DNA of 64,000 nucleotides. Source: Candidatus Obscuribacterales bacterium (GTDB lineage: Bacteria > Cyanobacteriota > Vampirovibrionia > Obscuribacterales > Obscuribacteraceae). The stretch lies in the NCBI GenBank assembly GCA_019750335.1, contig JAIEOQ010000002.1, positions 496,001 through 560,000 on the forward strand, in the 5' to 3' direction. Below the pieces are notes generated by a model. The model ran no database searches, was not told the origin of the DNA, and saw only the letters and a program-made list of their open reading frames with translations. Positions 8,737-18,038 of the stretch are shown piece after piece. Numbering within the stretch: position 1 is the stretch's first letter; each line of letters starts with the position of its first letter. The position numbers and the translations under genes were made by a program.

Positions 8737-10185
8737 TCAAGATCCGCAGTTTTCTGGACTTTTAATTAAAGCCGGTGTTACGGCAAGAGCATTACGCCCA
8801 GCTATTTGCGAGTATATATGAGCACTTTGACGCAAAGTTCGCTCTAAAGTCGGGTAGCTGACTCGCACTAAACCAAAACGAGCGCGCAAACCTTCCGCCC
8901 ATTCAAAATTATCAAGCAAAGACCAATGTAAATAGCCTTTGACATTGGCACCATCGGCAATAGCACGATAAAGCGATGATACATGGGATACCAAATAACG
9001 GATACGCCCTTGGTCCTCTAAAGACCAATCCCCTTCTACAAGCTCGGCTTCAAAAATATTGGCATGACCGTTTTCAGTAATATAGATGTCTCTTAATTTG
9101 CCATTCTGGTCATAACGGTAGGGCCGCAATTCATGTACGAGAAGATTGTAGAGTCCTTGAGGATAGCTCTCCCAGCCTAAACCTGAAGTTTCCAGTTCAG
9201 CAGCGTCCACTTTAATGCCAAATAAATCCAGAGGCCAAGCAAACTTAAATTGGCAAAATTGCCTGGTGTAGTAATTTACCCCAATAAAATCCAAAGTACC
9301 TTTTAAGCCGGGAATTTCGCCGGTCAAGCTATTCCAACGATAATCAAACATGGCTGGCCAGGGGAAACGCAAAATCCCTGTTTGCAAAGCCGACATAAAA
9401 CAATGATTGAAAACCGAATCACGCATATATTTCACTAAATGGTCGAAAGGATTCCATTTAGCCCGCGGAGCAAAAGACATCCAGTGATGGGTAATACTGA
9501 CTTTTGCTTCCGGAATAAGTTTATGTATGACATGGTAAGCCCGCGAATGAGCCAGCAAAAGATTACGGACACATTCAAATCCAGCTAGATAGTTATTGTT
9601 ATAACCAGGCGGCCAATCCCCGGCCACATAACCTTGATAAACATAAGCTAGGGGTTCATTAATCGTCAGCCAGAAGTCAACATATTCGCCCAGCTCGGAA
9701 GCCACAAATTCAGCAAATCGTTCAAACTCCTCAACTGCCAGTTTGTTGTTCCAGCCACCAATCTCAGCAAGCCAGGTAGGCAAAGTAAAATGAAACAAAG
9801 TGACAAAAGTTTTGAAACCCTTCTCTTTTAAGAGCTTAAGCATTGCCAGATAAGTCTTCAAAGAAGGATCATTTTTGTCATATACATGTCCCGGAGCCGG
9901 ACACATAGCCGGCCAATTTAAGCTCAAACGAAAGCTATTCAAATTCAGTTTTTCGCAAAGTTCAATATCGGAACGGTAGCGAACAAAAAATTCACAAGCT
10001 TTATCTGCTGTTGATTGATCCAGGATCCGTCCTGTTTGAGTCGTCCAATTTGCCCAATCGGAAAATCTTTTGTTGCTCTCCTCCGGATGCCCTTCAACCT
10101 GAAAGTGTGAAGTGGCAACACCCCAAAGAAAACCTTCGGGAAACAACAACATTTCACAAGAATTAGGTTCTGACTCAGGATTCAT
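8737..10185 (-). CDS. Glycoside hydrolase family 1 (beta-glycosidase)
   Basis: A 482-residue retaining GH1 enzyme, full length and without a signal peptide, so cytosolic. The fold opens with FPEGFLWGVATSHFQVEG. The acid/base glutamate is E177 in TINEP and the nucleophile is E371 in YITENG. The C-terminal aglycone-site signature DNFEWAEGLRARFGL is present. The segment LFHFTLPTWLAEIGGW is closer to beta-galactosidase or mixed-specificity GH1 enzymes than to classical 6-phospho-beta-glucosidases; no phosphate-binding signature is obvious. Likely substrates are short beta-glucosides or galactosides; exact specificity is not readable. It is divergent from the first GT-C gene across 120 nt. Confidence 0.93.
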   Translation of the reverse strand: MNPESEPNSCEMLLFPEGFLWGVATSHFQVEGHPEESNKRFSDWANWTTQTGRILDQSTADKACEFFVRYRSDIELCEKLNLNSFRLSLNWPAMCPAPGHVYDKNDPSLKTYLAMLKLLKEKGFKTFVTLFHFTLPTWLAEIGGWNNKLAVEEFERFAEFVASELGEYVDFWLTINEPLAYVYQGYVAGDWPPGYNNNYLAGFECVRNLLLAHSRAYHVIHKLIPEAKVSITHHWMSFAPRAKWNPFDHLVKYMRDSVFNHCFMSALQTGILRFPWPAMFDYRWNSLTGEIPGLKGTLDFIGVNYYTRQFCQFKFAWPLDLFGIKVDAAELETSGLGWESYPQGLYNLLVHELRPYRYDQNGKLRDIYITENGHANIFEAELVEGDWSLEDQGRIRYLVSHVSSLYRAIADGANVKGYLHWSLLDNFEWAEGLRARFGLVRVSYPTLERTLRQSAHIYSQIAGRNALAVTPALIKSPENCGS

Positions 10186-10201
10186 CGTTTATGGCATCCG
10201 C

Positions 10202-10207
10202 TATAAT
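10202..10207 (+). promoter_or_regulatory. Possible -10 box for the first GT-C gene
   Basis: A perfect TATAAT lies in the 120-nt divergent spacer between the GH1 gene and the GT-C gene. No convincing -35 hexamer is seen 16-18 nt upstream, so this is only a candidate promoter, reading right. Confidence 0.3.
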
Positions 10208-10305
10208 GGGAGGCTGTTGCCTGTATATTCGGCTGGACTTGCCGTTCAGACCAAGCGACCTGTTGTCATCTTACTACTTAATCAGAGATCATATCAATTC
10301 AAAAC

Positions 10306-12663
10306 ATGCTTTCTGACGAATCAAAAGCTTATTGCCGGTTGAGCAACCGTCTATGTGTGGTCCTTTTAGTAGCCCTTAACTTGCTCTGTTTTCATCGTAC
10401 CCTGAACGGCTATTTTTTAGCTGATGATTTCGTTCATGTAAGCTATCTGCACAATGTTTTCCAAGGACACGGCGAACGACTGCTTTTAAATTTCACTGGA
10501 AATTGGATGCAAGCAATCGGCACTCAGTTTTACCGTCCGCTTGTTTCTTTGAGCCTCGCTTTTGATTATTTTATCGGCAATGGCAACCCGACAGTTTTTC
10601 ATATTTCAAACACGATTTATCAAATAGCTTGCTCCCTTCTGCTTTTTCTTGTCCTAAAGCGCCTACTTCTACCTTTTGGCAAATATGCACAAACTCAGGC
10701 TTTCTTTGCCGCCGCTTTCTTTGCTGTCTGCCCGCTCCATCCGGAAGTGGTCAGCTGGATCATCGGTCGTGTTGACAGTTTATGTCTTGGCTTCAGCCTT
10801 GGCGCATTTTGGCTATATTTACGCTTCCGCCAAGATCAAAAGAAATGGCTTTTGCCCTGTGCTTTAGCATCATTTGCCGCCGCTCTAATGTGCAAAGAAA
10901 TGGCAGTGACGTTACCACCAGTATTTTTTCTGGCTGAAATTTTGCTGCTTAACGATGACAAAACAATCAAAGCTAAAGTTATTGATTCAATCAAAAATAC
11001 TTTGCCTTTCTGGCTTTTACTTGCGGCTTATTTCATTTTGCGCCAGTTGACTCTTGGCACCATCTCCGGCGGATACGGCGGCTCAATTGGCGAAGGCATG
11101 AGCGATTCATTCTTTAAGCGCTGGTTTGCCGAGCCTTATTTTCTACGGGTACTCCTGCCTTTCAATGCTGAAATCTTCGCGCCGGAAGCCAAACTAAGAA
11201 GTTATCTCACAGCGCTTTATTTGGCCTCGGCAGCCCTCTTTCCTTTCAGCTTGCTTTTAAGCGATAAACCCAAACTGCTATTGCGCACATTGCTCTTTGC
11301 CTGGGGCTGGTTTGTTTTGTCCATGCTGCCAACTTATCAGGTATGGAATCTTACTGAAAGCCTGCAGTGCAGCCGTTTTATTTATGCCGGCAGCGCTCCG
11401 TTATCTATGCTGCTTGCCTTGTTTTTGCTCGTTCCCTTAAATCCGCTGACAAATAAAATTGTGCGAAGACTTATTTCAGCACTTGCCACAGCTCTGGCTA
11501 TGGCTTTCGTCATCCTTTACGCGCAAATTTGCCTGAAAAACAACACGCCTTGGGCCCATGCCTCAAGCCAAGTTAGAGACTTTCGTCTGGCTGTAGAACG
11601 GGCATTTACCAGCTTAAAGCCCGGTCAAAAGCTGGCAATCATCAATGTTCCTCAAAAAACAGAAGGGGCACATATGATTTACAATGGCGCCATGCTCAGC
11701 GTGCTGCTCTCGCCGCCTCTGAGTAAAACAGACATGAACGCCAAAGTCTTAAGTTTCGAACCACCGACTTATGGAGATGGCGAGCTCATTAACAGCTCTA
11801 GACTACGCAAGTTGATTCAAGCAAATCAACTTTTTTATCGATGGGACAAACAAACTCATCAACTTGAGCCAGTAAAGCTGCTCAAGTCCGACCTGGAACT
11901 TATTTTCAAAAAAGAAGATCTGGCATTTTTCGGCAGCAAAAATTTTGGCAATACAGCCCGCTTGCTTTCACCTAAGCTTACTTTACCAGCAACAGCCTGC
12001 GATTTTATTCAATGCCGTTTTCGCTTCTCGTCCCGATCGGCAAAAGCCAACACTAACATTTATCTTTTTTGGCTCGGCGAAAATAATCACTCTTTCTCCT
12101 CTTCACGCTGCATGGTATTGCCAGCCATTCTCGACGGCAAAGAACACGATTATTTCTTTCCGGTTTCCGAACGCAAATCCTGGATAGCAGCCGGCATTAT
12201 TGACCGACTTTGTTTTGAACTACCTTTCCTTTCCGAAGAATCGCCGCGAAGCATGGAGCTGCTCTCAGTTAGCTTGCTTAACGGAAAAAAGCTAATGCCC
12301 AAACTTGAACTTAAAGAGAGTCAAGCAACGCTGGGTTCAGACGGCATTTATCAAATAAACGGAAAGACGATTAATTTAGAATGTGACGGTTCCGCCCTAG
12401 AAGCTTGCCGCTCCTTAGTTTTGGAAGTGTCAGCGCCAAACTCTTGGTTCGAACATTATAGCGGCAGCTTACGTGATCGCACTCTTTCTGCCCACGCAGC
12501 TAAAACATACAAAGCACAAAGCAAAAAAGCACTTTTCAATTTAGACAAAAAAAACTTTCCTTTGCCGGCATTTTATCAATTACGAGCAGCCGCTCTGGAT
12601 GAACAAGGAAAGGTCACTGGCTGGGTATCAGATCCGATCAATATTCAAGTGAATCCTAACTAG
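10306..12663 (+). CDS. GT-C-fold membrane glycosyltransferase-like protein (paralogue 1)
   Basis: A 785-residue integral membrane protein. The first ~430 residues contain around ten hydrophobic helices; the last ~350 look soluble and beta-rich. An acidic pair in YFLADDF (D40, D41) follows the first helix, as in GT-C polyprenyl-phosphate-sugar transferases of the ArnT/PMT/TMTC kind. A second conserved block, PLHPEVVSWIIGRVD (about 143-157), matches the HPE-x5-GR-x-D loop of TMTC-like proteins. The probable role is transfer of a sugar from a lipid carrier on the outer face of the membrane; donor and acceptor are unknown. A close paralogue lies at 13451-15856. It ends 8 nt inside the convergent unknown gene. 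Confidence 0.7.
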   Translation: MLSDESKAYCRLSNRLCVVLLVALNLLCFHRTLNGYFLADDFVHVSYLHNVFQGHGERLLLNFTGNWMQAIGTQFYRPLVSLSLAFDYFIGNGNPTVFHISNTIYQIACSLLLFLVLKRLLLPFGKYAQTQAFFAAAFFAVCPLHPEVVSWIIGRVDSLCLGFSLGAFWLYLRFRQDQKKWLLPCALASFAAALMCKEMAVTLPPVFFLAEILLLNDDKTIKAKVIDSIKNTLPFWLLLAAYFILRQLTLGTISGGYGGSIGEGMSDSFFKRWFAEPYFLRVLLPFNAEIFAPEAKLRSYLTALYLASAALFPFSLLLSDKPKLLLRTLLFAWGWFVLSMLPTYQVWNLTESLQCSRFIYAGSAPLSMLLALFLLVPLNPLTNKIVRRLISALATALAMAFVILYAQICLKNNTPWAHASSQVRDFRLAVERAFTSLKPGQKLAIINVPQKTEGAHMIYNGAMLSVLLSPPLSKTDMNAKVLSFEPPTYGDGELINSSRLRKLIQANQLFYRWDKQTHQLEPVKLLKSDLELIFKKEDLAFFGSKNFGNTARLLSPKLTLPATACDFIQCRFRFSSRSAKANTNIYLFWLGENNHSFSSSRCMVLPAILDGKEHDYFFPVSERKSWIAAGIIDRLCFELPFLSEESPRSMELLSVSLLNGKKLMPKLELKESQATLGSDGIYQINGKTINLECDGSALEACRSLVLEVSAPNSWFEHYSGSLRDRTLSAHAAKTYKAQSKKALFNLDKKNFPLPAFYQLRAAALDEQGKVTGWVSDPINIQVNPN

Positions 12664-13327
12664 ACACGCTTGCCGGACGTCCCCAAACAGATTGCAAGTC
12701 AACCATCTGTTTCTGCAAGTCATGTCTTTGTCTTTTATCAGTACAACTGTTCGCTTGCCAATATAGCTGCCACCATTTATGGTGCGCTTTACGTTTGCCG
12801 TGAGCCGCTTCTTGTTCGCATATTTCATACAAACGATCGAGCAGCTCGCCAGCAGCCTTCGCTTGCGCTTCCAAATCAGTAAAAATAGAAGGATCGATAT
12901 TTTGTCTGTCTTGACCAAAACACCAACGTAAATAGGTAAGGACTTCAGGATCAATCTGCTCGAAATCGGCTTTATAAGTCTCAAAACGACGAAGTATTTT
13001 TTCCGGATAAAATTCAATCCGCCCGTTCTCAGGCCAAGCGCTACCTGCATCTAGGGGTTCAGAACTGTTTTCGTCATAAACAAGAAAATAACCGGGAAAC
13101 GAAGTCAGCAATAGACGAAAGAGCTGATTACGAATTTGGGACCAAACTTCTCTGGAAAGAAATGCTGTTTGGCTTTCTTCGATACCCGAGCCAATGGCAA
13201 AATCTATGGTTCTAATCGCGTTACAGATACGAAATAAAGCCGGACGCTCGAGTTGCATCTCCAGCCTTCGGAAATATAGGTATGCTTCGTCAAGGGGCAT
13301 TGCCCGCCTACGCTCGTACCTGGACAT
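12656..13327 (-). CDS. Conserved-looking protein of unknown function
   Basis: A 223-residue, mostly helical, charged protein without signal peptide or membrane segment. It is Arg/Glu-rich with several Trp (HHKWWQLYWQ near the end) and an LRRFETYKADFEQIDPE stretch. I recognise no family. It lies between the two GT-C paralogues on the opposite strand, overlaps the end of the first by 8 nt, and diverges from the second across 123 nt. It is preferred over the overlapping 140-codon frame at 12628-13050 because it is longer, fills the space between its neighbours and has ordinary composition. Its function is unknown. Confidence 0.6.
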   Translation of the reverse strand: MSRYERRRAMPLDEAYLYFRRLEMQLERPALFRICNAIRTIDFAIGSGIEESQTAFLSREVWSQIRNQLFRLLLTSFPGYFLVYDENSSEPLDAGSAWPENGRIEFYPEKILRRFETYKADFEQIDPEVLTYLRWCFGQDRQNIDPSIFTDLEAQAKAAGELLDRLYEICEQEAAHGKRKAHHKWWQLYWQANSCTDKRQRHDLQKQMVDLQSVWGRPASVSS

Positions 13328-13450
13328 CGATTTTCCCCGAAAACAAACGCTGACAATATACCCGGGGTTGTCAAGAAATAATCAATTATCGAACATTTTT
13401 TTGCTCTAGTCATAATATGTTATCTTGGACCCGCTAATTGAGGGCAAAAC

Positions 13451-15856
13451 TTGGCAGCAAGAGATACGTTTGCAGAACAAAGCGGGACCGATTTAACCTT
13501 AAGGCCAGCTCGCATAGATTTTCTCGGCGCAAAAACAGACATCATCATCGCTGCGCTAATTGCTCTAGTTGTTTGCCTAACCGTCTACAGCCCAACTTTA
13601 AGCGTTGGTTTTTTACTTGATGATTTTTTGCATCTGGATTATGTAAGCCGTGCCGCTGCCGGTGACTGGTCGGCTTTTTTAGCCAATTTCACAGGCAACT
13701 GGGCTGGCTCCGATATTATGAAGAGCTACCGCCCGCTGGTTTCGTTTACACTTTTTTTGGACTATTTGGTTTGGGGAAACAACGCCTGGGGTTTTCATTT
13801 AACCAACATATTATTGACCGCTCTGGCGGCATTTTTTATTGCTTTAATTACCACCGAGTTAAGCGGACTTTCGGGTAATCGCTTAGCTTCAAGCGCCGCG
13901 CTTTGGTCAAGCTTACTCTTCTGTCTTTATCCGCTCCATCCGGAAGCTACAGCCTGGGTTATCGGGCGGGTAGATCTGTTATGCACTGTTTTCTATTTGA
14001 TCTGCGTTTATTATTATTTGCGCTATCGCTTAGTCCGCGAAAAAACATATTTCTATTTTGCGCTGCTCTCTTTCATCGCCGCTATTTTAAGCAAAGAGAT
14101 GGCCGCTACTATACCTTTGACCATTACCGCCGCCGAATTGCTTTTATATAAAGATGACAGTAAAGAGTCTCGCTCTTTTAGATTTGGTTTGGTTTTTATT
14201 TTTTGGCTTTTATTTGCTTTGATTGCCGGTTTACGCATTTTGATTCTCGGCACTTTAGTTGGTGGTTATGAAAGTAGCGGAGCACCATCGCCACTTCTTC
14301 TTTTGAAAAATTTTCTGGATAAAAGCAGCTTATTGAAAATATTTTTTCCTTTGCACGAAGAGGTAAAACATTCTTTTCTCAGCAGCAAACTACTTGGTCT
14401 GGGATATCTCTTATGCCTAATTATTGGTTTAGCAAGATTGATCACACGCTCCGCTAATTGGCGAGTGATTGTTTTTCTATTACTCTGGATTGGAATTTCA
14501 ATTTTACCGACATATCAAATTTGGCACATCTATCCGAATCTAGTCGGCAGCCGGCTCTTTTATCTGAGCTCCGCTCCTTTTGTTATTCTTCTTTCTGTTT
14601 TAGCTCTCCCGACAATAGACAAATTGCCTAAGCTTTGGGCCCGTATTTCAGCAGGAGCAGGCATTATCGCTTTGAGTCTTATTGTTTTCTCCTGGTCGGC
14701 AATCTTAAAAAACAATTTGACACCATGGACAGAGGCAGGCAAACAGATGAGCCAGCTTCGCTCTCAGTTGCAAAAAAGCAGCCAAGATCTAAATGGAAAA
14801 CTGCTGCTTTTGAATCTACCCACAGACTACGCTGGCGCCGGTATGCTAACCCGCCCTAGCTATTTGAAGCTTCTTAGCAGTCCGCCCCTTTGCCCTGTTG
14901 ATTTTAGCCAAAGCTTAACTACCATCGAACCTGAAGTTTGTGGCAGTCATGAATTTTTATGGCCGGATTTATTCAAACAAAAATTCAAGACTGCCACAAG
15001 CACTCTAATCTGGGAACCACAAAAGGGAGCTTTTATTCCTTTTTCAAAACAAAATGGTGTCCCACGTTATGATTTTTTGTTCTTAAACGAAAAAACAGAA
15101 ACGCTGAGAATCAGCCCGCAAAATTTTGTTCTGACGAAGGTCGGACAATGGACTCGCGAAGCAGCTCCGGACACAGTACTCGAGCAAGGAAAAGATTTTA
15201 TTCGGATCAAGCCCGGAAACCAAACTATAAGCCTGGTTCTGCCTGATACACAGATCGATCCCCTTCTTGCTAATTTTGCCAAGCTCAACCTTGAGCTTAA
15301 GAATAAAAGAGAAGCTGCCGCTAAAATCAAGTTACTCTGGCAAACAAAAAACAATGCACCAAACTGGCAAGAAGCAACTCTCTCCCCCGACTCTCTAACC
15401 TTATGGCTAGGACGTTACCGCACCTGGACTTTAGCTGACTCAATCAAAGCAATTGGTCTTAAGTTCCTGCCCGGCAACTACGAAGTTGAACTTAAATCCT
15501 TACAGATTGAAAGCGATAAAGATTGGAAGCCGGAAATAACATTGACCAACTCAAACCAAATAAATTACAGAATCCCACAACAGCTAAGTCCTCGCTTTCT
15601 CAAAATGTTTGTCACTACTGCCGGTGGCACATTTGACGCCAACAGCGAAGCAGAAGTGGATAGTGCAACACCAGCCAATAGCGGGTCGCCGGCGACTCTG
15701 GAATATGTAACATCCGGCGAAGGGAAGCTAACACTACCCGAACTTATCTTAAAACCCGGGCTGCATCAAATTCGTATACAAGCCCTGTCAGCCCAAAGAA
15801 TCCCACTTGGATTACCAAGCGAGCCAATCACTGTCTTCGGCGGAGAAAGCAAATGA
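13451..15856 (+). CDS. GT-C-fold membrane glycosyltransferase-like protein (paralogue 2)
   Basis: An 801-residue paralogue of the protein at 10306-12663. It keeps the acidic pair after the first helix (VGFLLDDF, D57/D58), the FTGNW and YRPLVS blocks, and the LHPEATAWVIGRVD loop (about 164-177), followed by about ten membrane helices and a ~380-residue soluble C-terminal part. It is expected to transfer a lipid-linked sugar on the external membrane face. The start is TTG at 13451, chosen because GAGGG sits six bases upstream and no ATG follows before the first helix. It overlaps the downstream AI-2E gene by ATGA, so the two are translationally coupled. Confidence 0.7.
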   Translation: MAARDTFAEQSGTDLTLRPARIDFLGAKTDIIIAALIALVVCLTVYSPTLSVGFLLDDFLHLDYVSRAAAGDWSAFLANFTGNWAGSDIMKSYRPLVSFTLFLDYLVWGNNAWGFHLTNILLTALAAFFIALITTELSGLSGNRLASSAALWSSLLFCLYPLHPEATAWVIGRVDLLCTVFYLICVYYYLRYRLVREKTYFYFALLSFIAAILSKEMAATIPLTITAAELLLYKDDSKESRSFRFGLVFIFWLLFALIAGLRILILGTLVGGYESSGAPSPLLLLKNFLDKSSLLKIFFPLHEEVKHSFLSSKLLGLGYLLCLIIGLARLITRSANWRVIVFLLLWIGISILPTYQIWHIYPNLVGSRLFYLSSAPFVILLSVLALPTIDKLPKLWARISAGAGIIALSLIVFSWSAILKNNLTPWTEAGKQMSQLRSQLQKSSQDLNGKLLLLNLPTDYAGAGMLTRPSYLKLLSSPPLCPVDFSQSLTTIEPEVCGSHEFLWPDLFKQKFKTATSTLIWEPQKGAFIPFSKQNGVPRYDFLFLNEKTETLRISPQNFVLTKVGQWTREAAPDTVLEQGKDFIRIKPGNQTISLVLPDTQIDPLLANFAKLNLELKNKREAAAKIKLLWQTKNNAPNWQEATLSPDSLTLWLGRYRTWTLADSIKAIGLKFLPGNYEVELKSLQIESDKDWKPEITLTNSNQINYRIPQQLSPRFLKMFVTTAGGTFDANSEAEVDSATPANSGSPATLEYVTSGEGKLTLPELILKPGLHQIRIQALSAQRIPLGLPSEPITVFGGESK

Positions 15857-16893
15857 AGAATCGGTTATTTCAACGAGCTCTGATCGCTACAAGCGCTGTT
15901 GCTCTTGTAGCCTGCGCTCTTCTTCTGCTCTGGACCTTAAGGGTCATAGTTATTGATGTCATTTTAGCAATCACTGTTGCCTCTTCAATAACACCTTTAG
16001 CCGAAACCCTGGAGAAGAAAGGATTGTCGCGGCTATTCACCGTAATTTGCACTTATTTGCTTGTGATTGCTTTTTATACCGCCGTTGCCTTTGCTATAGC
16101 CGGACCATTTAAAGAACAAGCCAGCTTATTTGTCGAACAGATCCCGCACTACACTGCTGAGCTTAGAGACACATATAATCAGCTTCTAATTATGCTCGGC
16201 GACAAAGCTTCATTGCTTACAGTACACGCTGACGATTTACGCACTCCGGCATTAAATATGGTCGGACGCACTTTAAATTTCACCGCCGGTCTAATGGGAT
16301 TCTCCCTAAACACCATTCTCGTCCTTTTTCTAGCAGCTTATTTTGTTGTCCAAGCCGATTACATCTGGACACATCTTTTACTTTGGCTACCCAGCAAAAA
16401 CAGAAAACGGGCAGCCAACTTAATCAATCCCTTGGCTAGCCGAATGGGTGGCTATATTCGTGGACAAATACTTGTTAGCACAGCAGTCGCCGCTTTCTTT
16501 TCAATCGGGCTAACACTAATTGGTGTCAAATACGGACTAGTACTTGGATTGCTTGGCGGATTACTCAATCTTCTGCCTTTTGTCGGTTCAATCATCACCA
16601 CTATTCTTGCTCTTTTTGTAGCGGCTAACCAATCTTTGCTTACATGCGCTCTAACAGCGCTTCTCTTTGTTGTCGAACAAGCCTGCGAGAGCAACTTTAT
16701 CGTTCCTTATTTACTGGGCAAACAAGTCGACATGCATCCACTAGTTGTACTTTTAGCCATATTAATCGGTGCGACTTTAGCCGGCGGTATCGGCGCATTA
16801 GCAGCAGTACCGATTTGCGCAGCTTTGCTTTATTTAGCCCAGGAGTTTTATTTCAAACCTTTGCAAGAATCCCAAGCAGACCCAACAGCCTGA
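15853..16893 (+). CDS. AI-2E family transporter (UPF0118)
   Basis: A 346-residue membrane protein of the AI-2 exporter-like superfamily (PF01594; relatives TqsA, YdjX-unrelated YhhT, YdiK). It has two N-terminal helices, a central amphipathic region (about 75-140), then helices from about 150, with the family-typical GYIRGQILVSTAVAAFFSIG and GLLGGLLNLLPFVGS blocks. Functions in the family range from quorum-signal export to Na+/H+ exchange, so no substrate is assigned. It is coupled to the GT-C gene by an ATGA overlap. Its last 46 nt overlap the end of the convergent pyrD. Confidence 0.9.
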   Translation: MKNRLFQRALIATSAVALVACALLLLWTLRVIVIDVILAITVASSITPLAETLEKKGLSRLFTVICTYLLVIAFYTAVAFAIAGPFKEQASLFVEQIPHYTAELRDTYNQLLIMLGDKASLLTVHADDLRTPALNMVGRTLNFTAGLMGFSLNTILVLFLAAYFVVQADYIWTHLLLWLPSKNRKRAANLINPLASRMGGYIRGQILVSTAVAAFFSIGLTLIGVKYGLVLGLLGGLLNLLPFVGSIITTILALFVAANQSLLTCALTALLFVVEQACESNFIVPYLLGKQVDMHPLVVLLAILIGATLAGGIGALAAVPICAALLYLAQEFYFKPLQESQADPTA

Positions 16894-17927
16894 GCCAAGT
16901 TCAGCCCATCTCGTTCAAGTAGCGCCGAAAGCTCTTCGCAAATTTGTTTTACCAAAGTCGGCCCATGATAAACAAGCCCGGTATAAAGTTCGACAAGACT
17001 AGCGCCGGAACGAATATAGTCATACGCGTCCTGACCGGACGAAATTCCTCCGACACCGATAATAATTTGCTCCGCGCTTTTCATGCTTTTTATTTTGCGA
17101 ACAAGCTCTAAATTTGCCGTCTTTAACGGTGGTCCGCTTATACCGCCTATTCCAGCCGGCTCACCGCTCAAGCCAACAAGAGATGTCGTCGTGTTGCCAC
17201 AAATATATCCTTGAACAAGCTTACTGCCGGCAGCAATCAAATCGGCTAAAAATTGATCGCCACTATCCGGTGATAGTTTCAATAAAATCGGTAGTCCCCG
17301 ATTATTTGCCCGATTTATCTCTTCAAGCACTGTTTTGATCAAACCAGCTTCACTGATACAACCTTCTTTCGTATTCGGACAACTGACATTTACAGCAACA
17401 TAGATTGCCGGCAACTCTTTAACACACGTAAAAGAATACAAATAATCTTTTACCGCTTCATCCCCTTTAATTGCCGGATTGTTTGTTTTAGCGATATTAA
17501 CCGCATAGGGCAAAGAGGCGCTTTTGTTTATCAGTTGTCGTACTACGGTCTCAGCACCCAAACCGTTCAAACCCAAATGATTCCGTAGCGCTCGATCGGC
17601 AGATAAACGAAAAAGGCGTGGCTTATCGTTGCCACCATGGGGACGAGCACAAACTGAGCCTATCTCGGCGAAACCAAAACCAAGATGTCCAAGCGCCGAA
17701 ATCAAATTGCCATTTTTATCAAAACCGGCGGCTATTCCGATTGGATTCGAAAGAGCATGGTCGAACAAATTAACTGCTAAATCTTTTTTTGCATACTTAA
17801 AAGGCAACAAAGACAAGAGTGGTGCTGAGGACTGCAAACAACCGGAAACAAAATGATGAACACTCTCTGCATCTTGCTTGAAAAGCAAAGGTCGCAATAT
17901 GTTTTCATATAAGAAATCGCGTGGCAT
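16848..17927 (-). CDS. pyrD: Dihydroorotate dehydrogenase, class 2-like
   Basis: A 359-residue FMN enzyme of pyrimidine biosynthesis that oxidises dihydroorotate to orotate. Class 2 features are clear: an N-terminal helical extension for membrane/quinone binding (YENILRPLLFKQDAESVHHF), NPIGIAAGFDKNG, GSVCARPHGGNDKPRLFRL, GGISGPPLK, and GVGGISSGQDAYDYIRSGAS for the FMN phosphate. Odd point: the active-site loop reads NVSCPNT (C183), where class 2 enzymes normally have SSPNT with a catalytic serine; cysteine is the base in class 1. The 3' end overlaps the AI-2E gene by 46 nt. It is distinct from preA at 19010-20350, which belongs to catabolism. Confidence 0.92.
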   Translation of the reverse strand: MPRDFLYENILRPLLFKQDAESVHHFVSGCLQSSAPLLSLLPFKYAKKDLAVNLFDHALSNPIGIAAGFDKNGNLISALGHLGFGFAEIGSVCARPHGGNDKPRLFRLSADRALRNHLGLNGLGAETVVRQLINKSASLPYAVNIAKTNNPAIKGDEAVKDYLYSFTCVKELPAIYVAVNVSCPNTKEGCISEAGLIKTVLEEINRANNRGLPILLKLSPDSGDQFLADLIAAGSKLVQGYICGNTTTSLVGLSGEPAGIGGISGPPLKTANLELVRKIKSMKSAEQIIIGVGGISSGQDAYDYIRSGASLVELYTGLVYHGPTLVKQICEELSALLERDGLNLAQAVGSAWDSCKGLK

Positions 17928-18038
17928 ATGGTTCTCAGTTGCAAACGTAAATCATCATAGCTCGAATTCAATGTCTGTTGTAGACTTCAATTGTCAGCGA
18001 CCAGAGCAGCAGATGTCAGCAGAATAAGGTGAGCACAA

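Noticed and set aside
12628-13050. 140-codon open frame on the minus strand
   Set aside because: Overlaps the 223-residue frame in another phase and extends into the GT-C gene. The longer frame fits the intergenic space and has ordinary composition.
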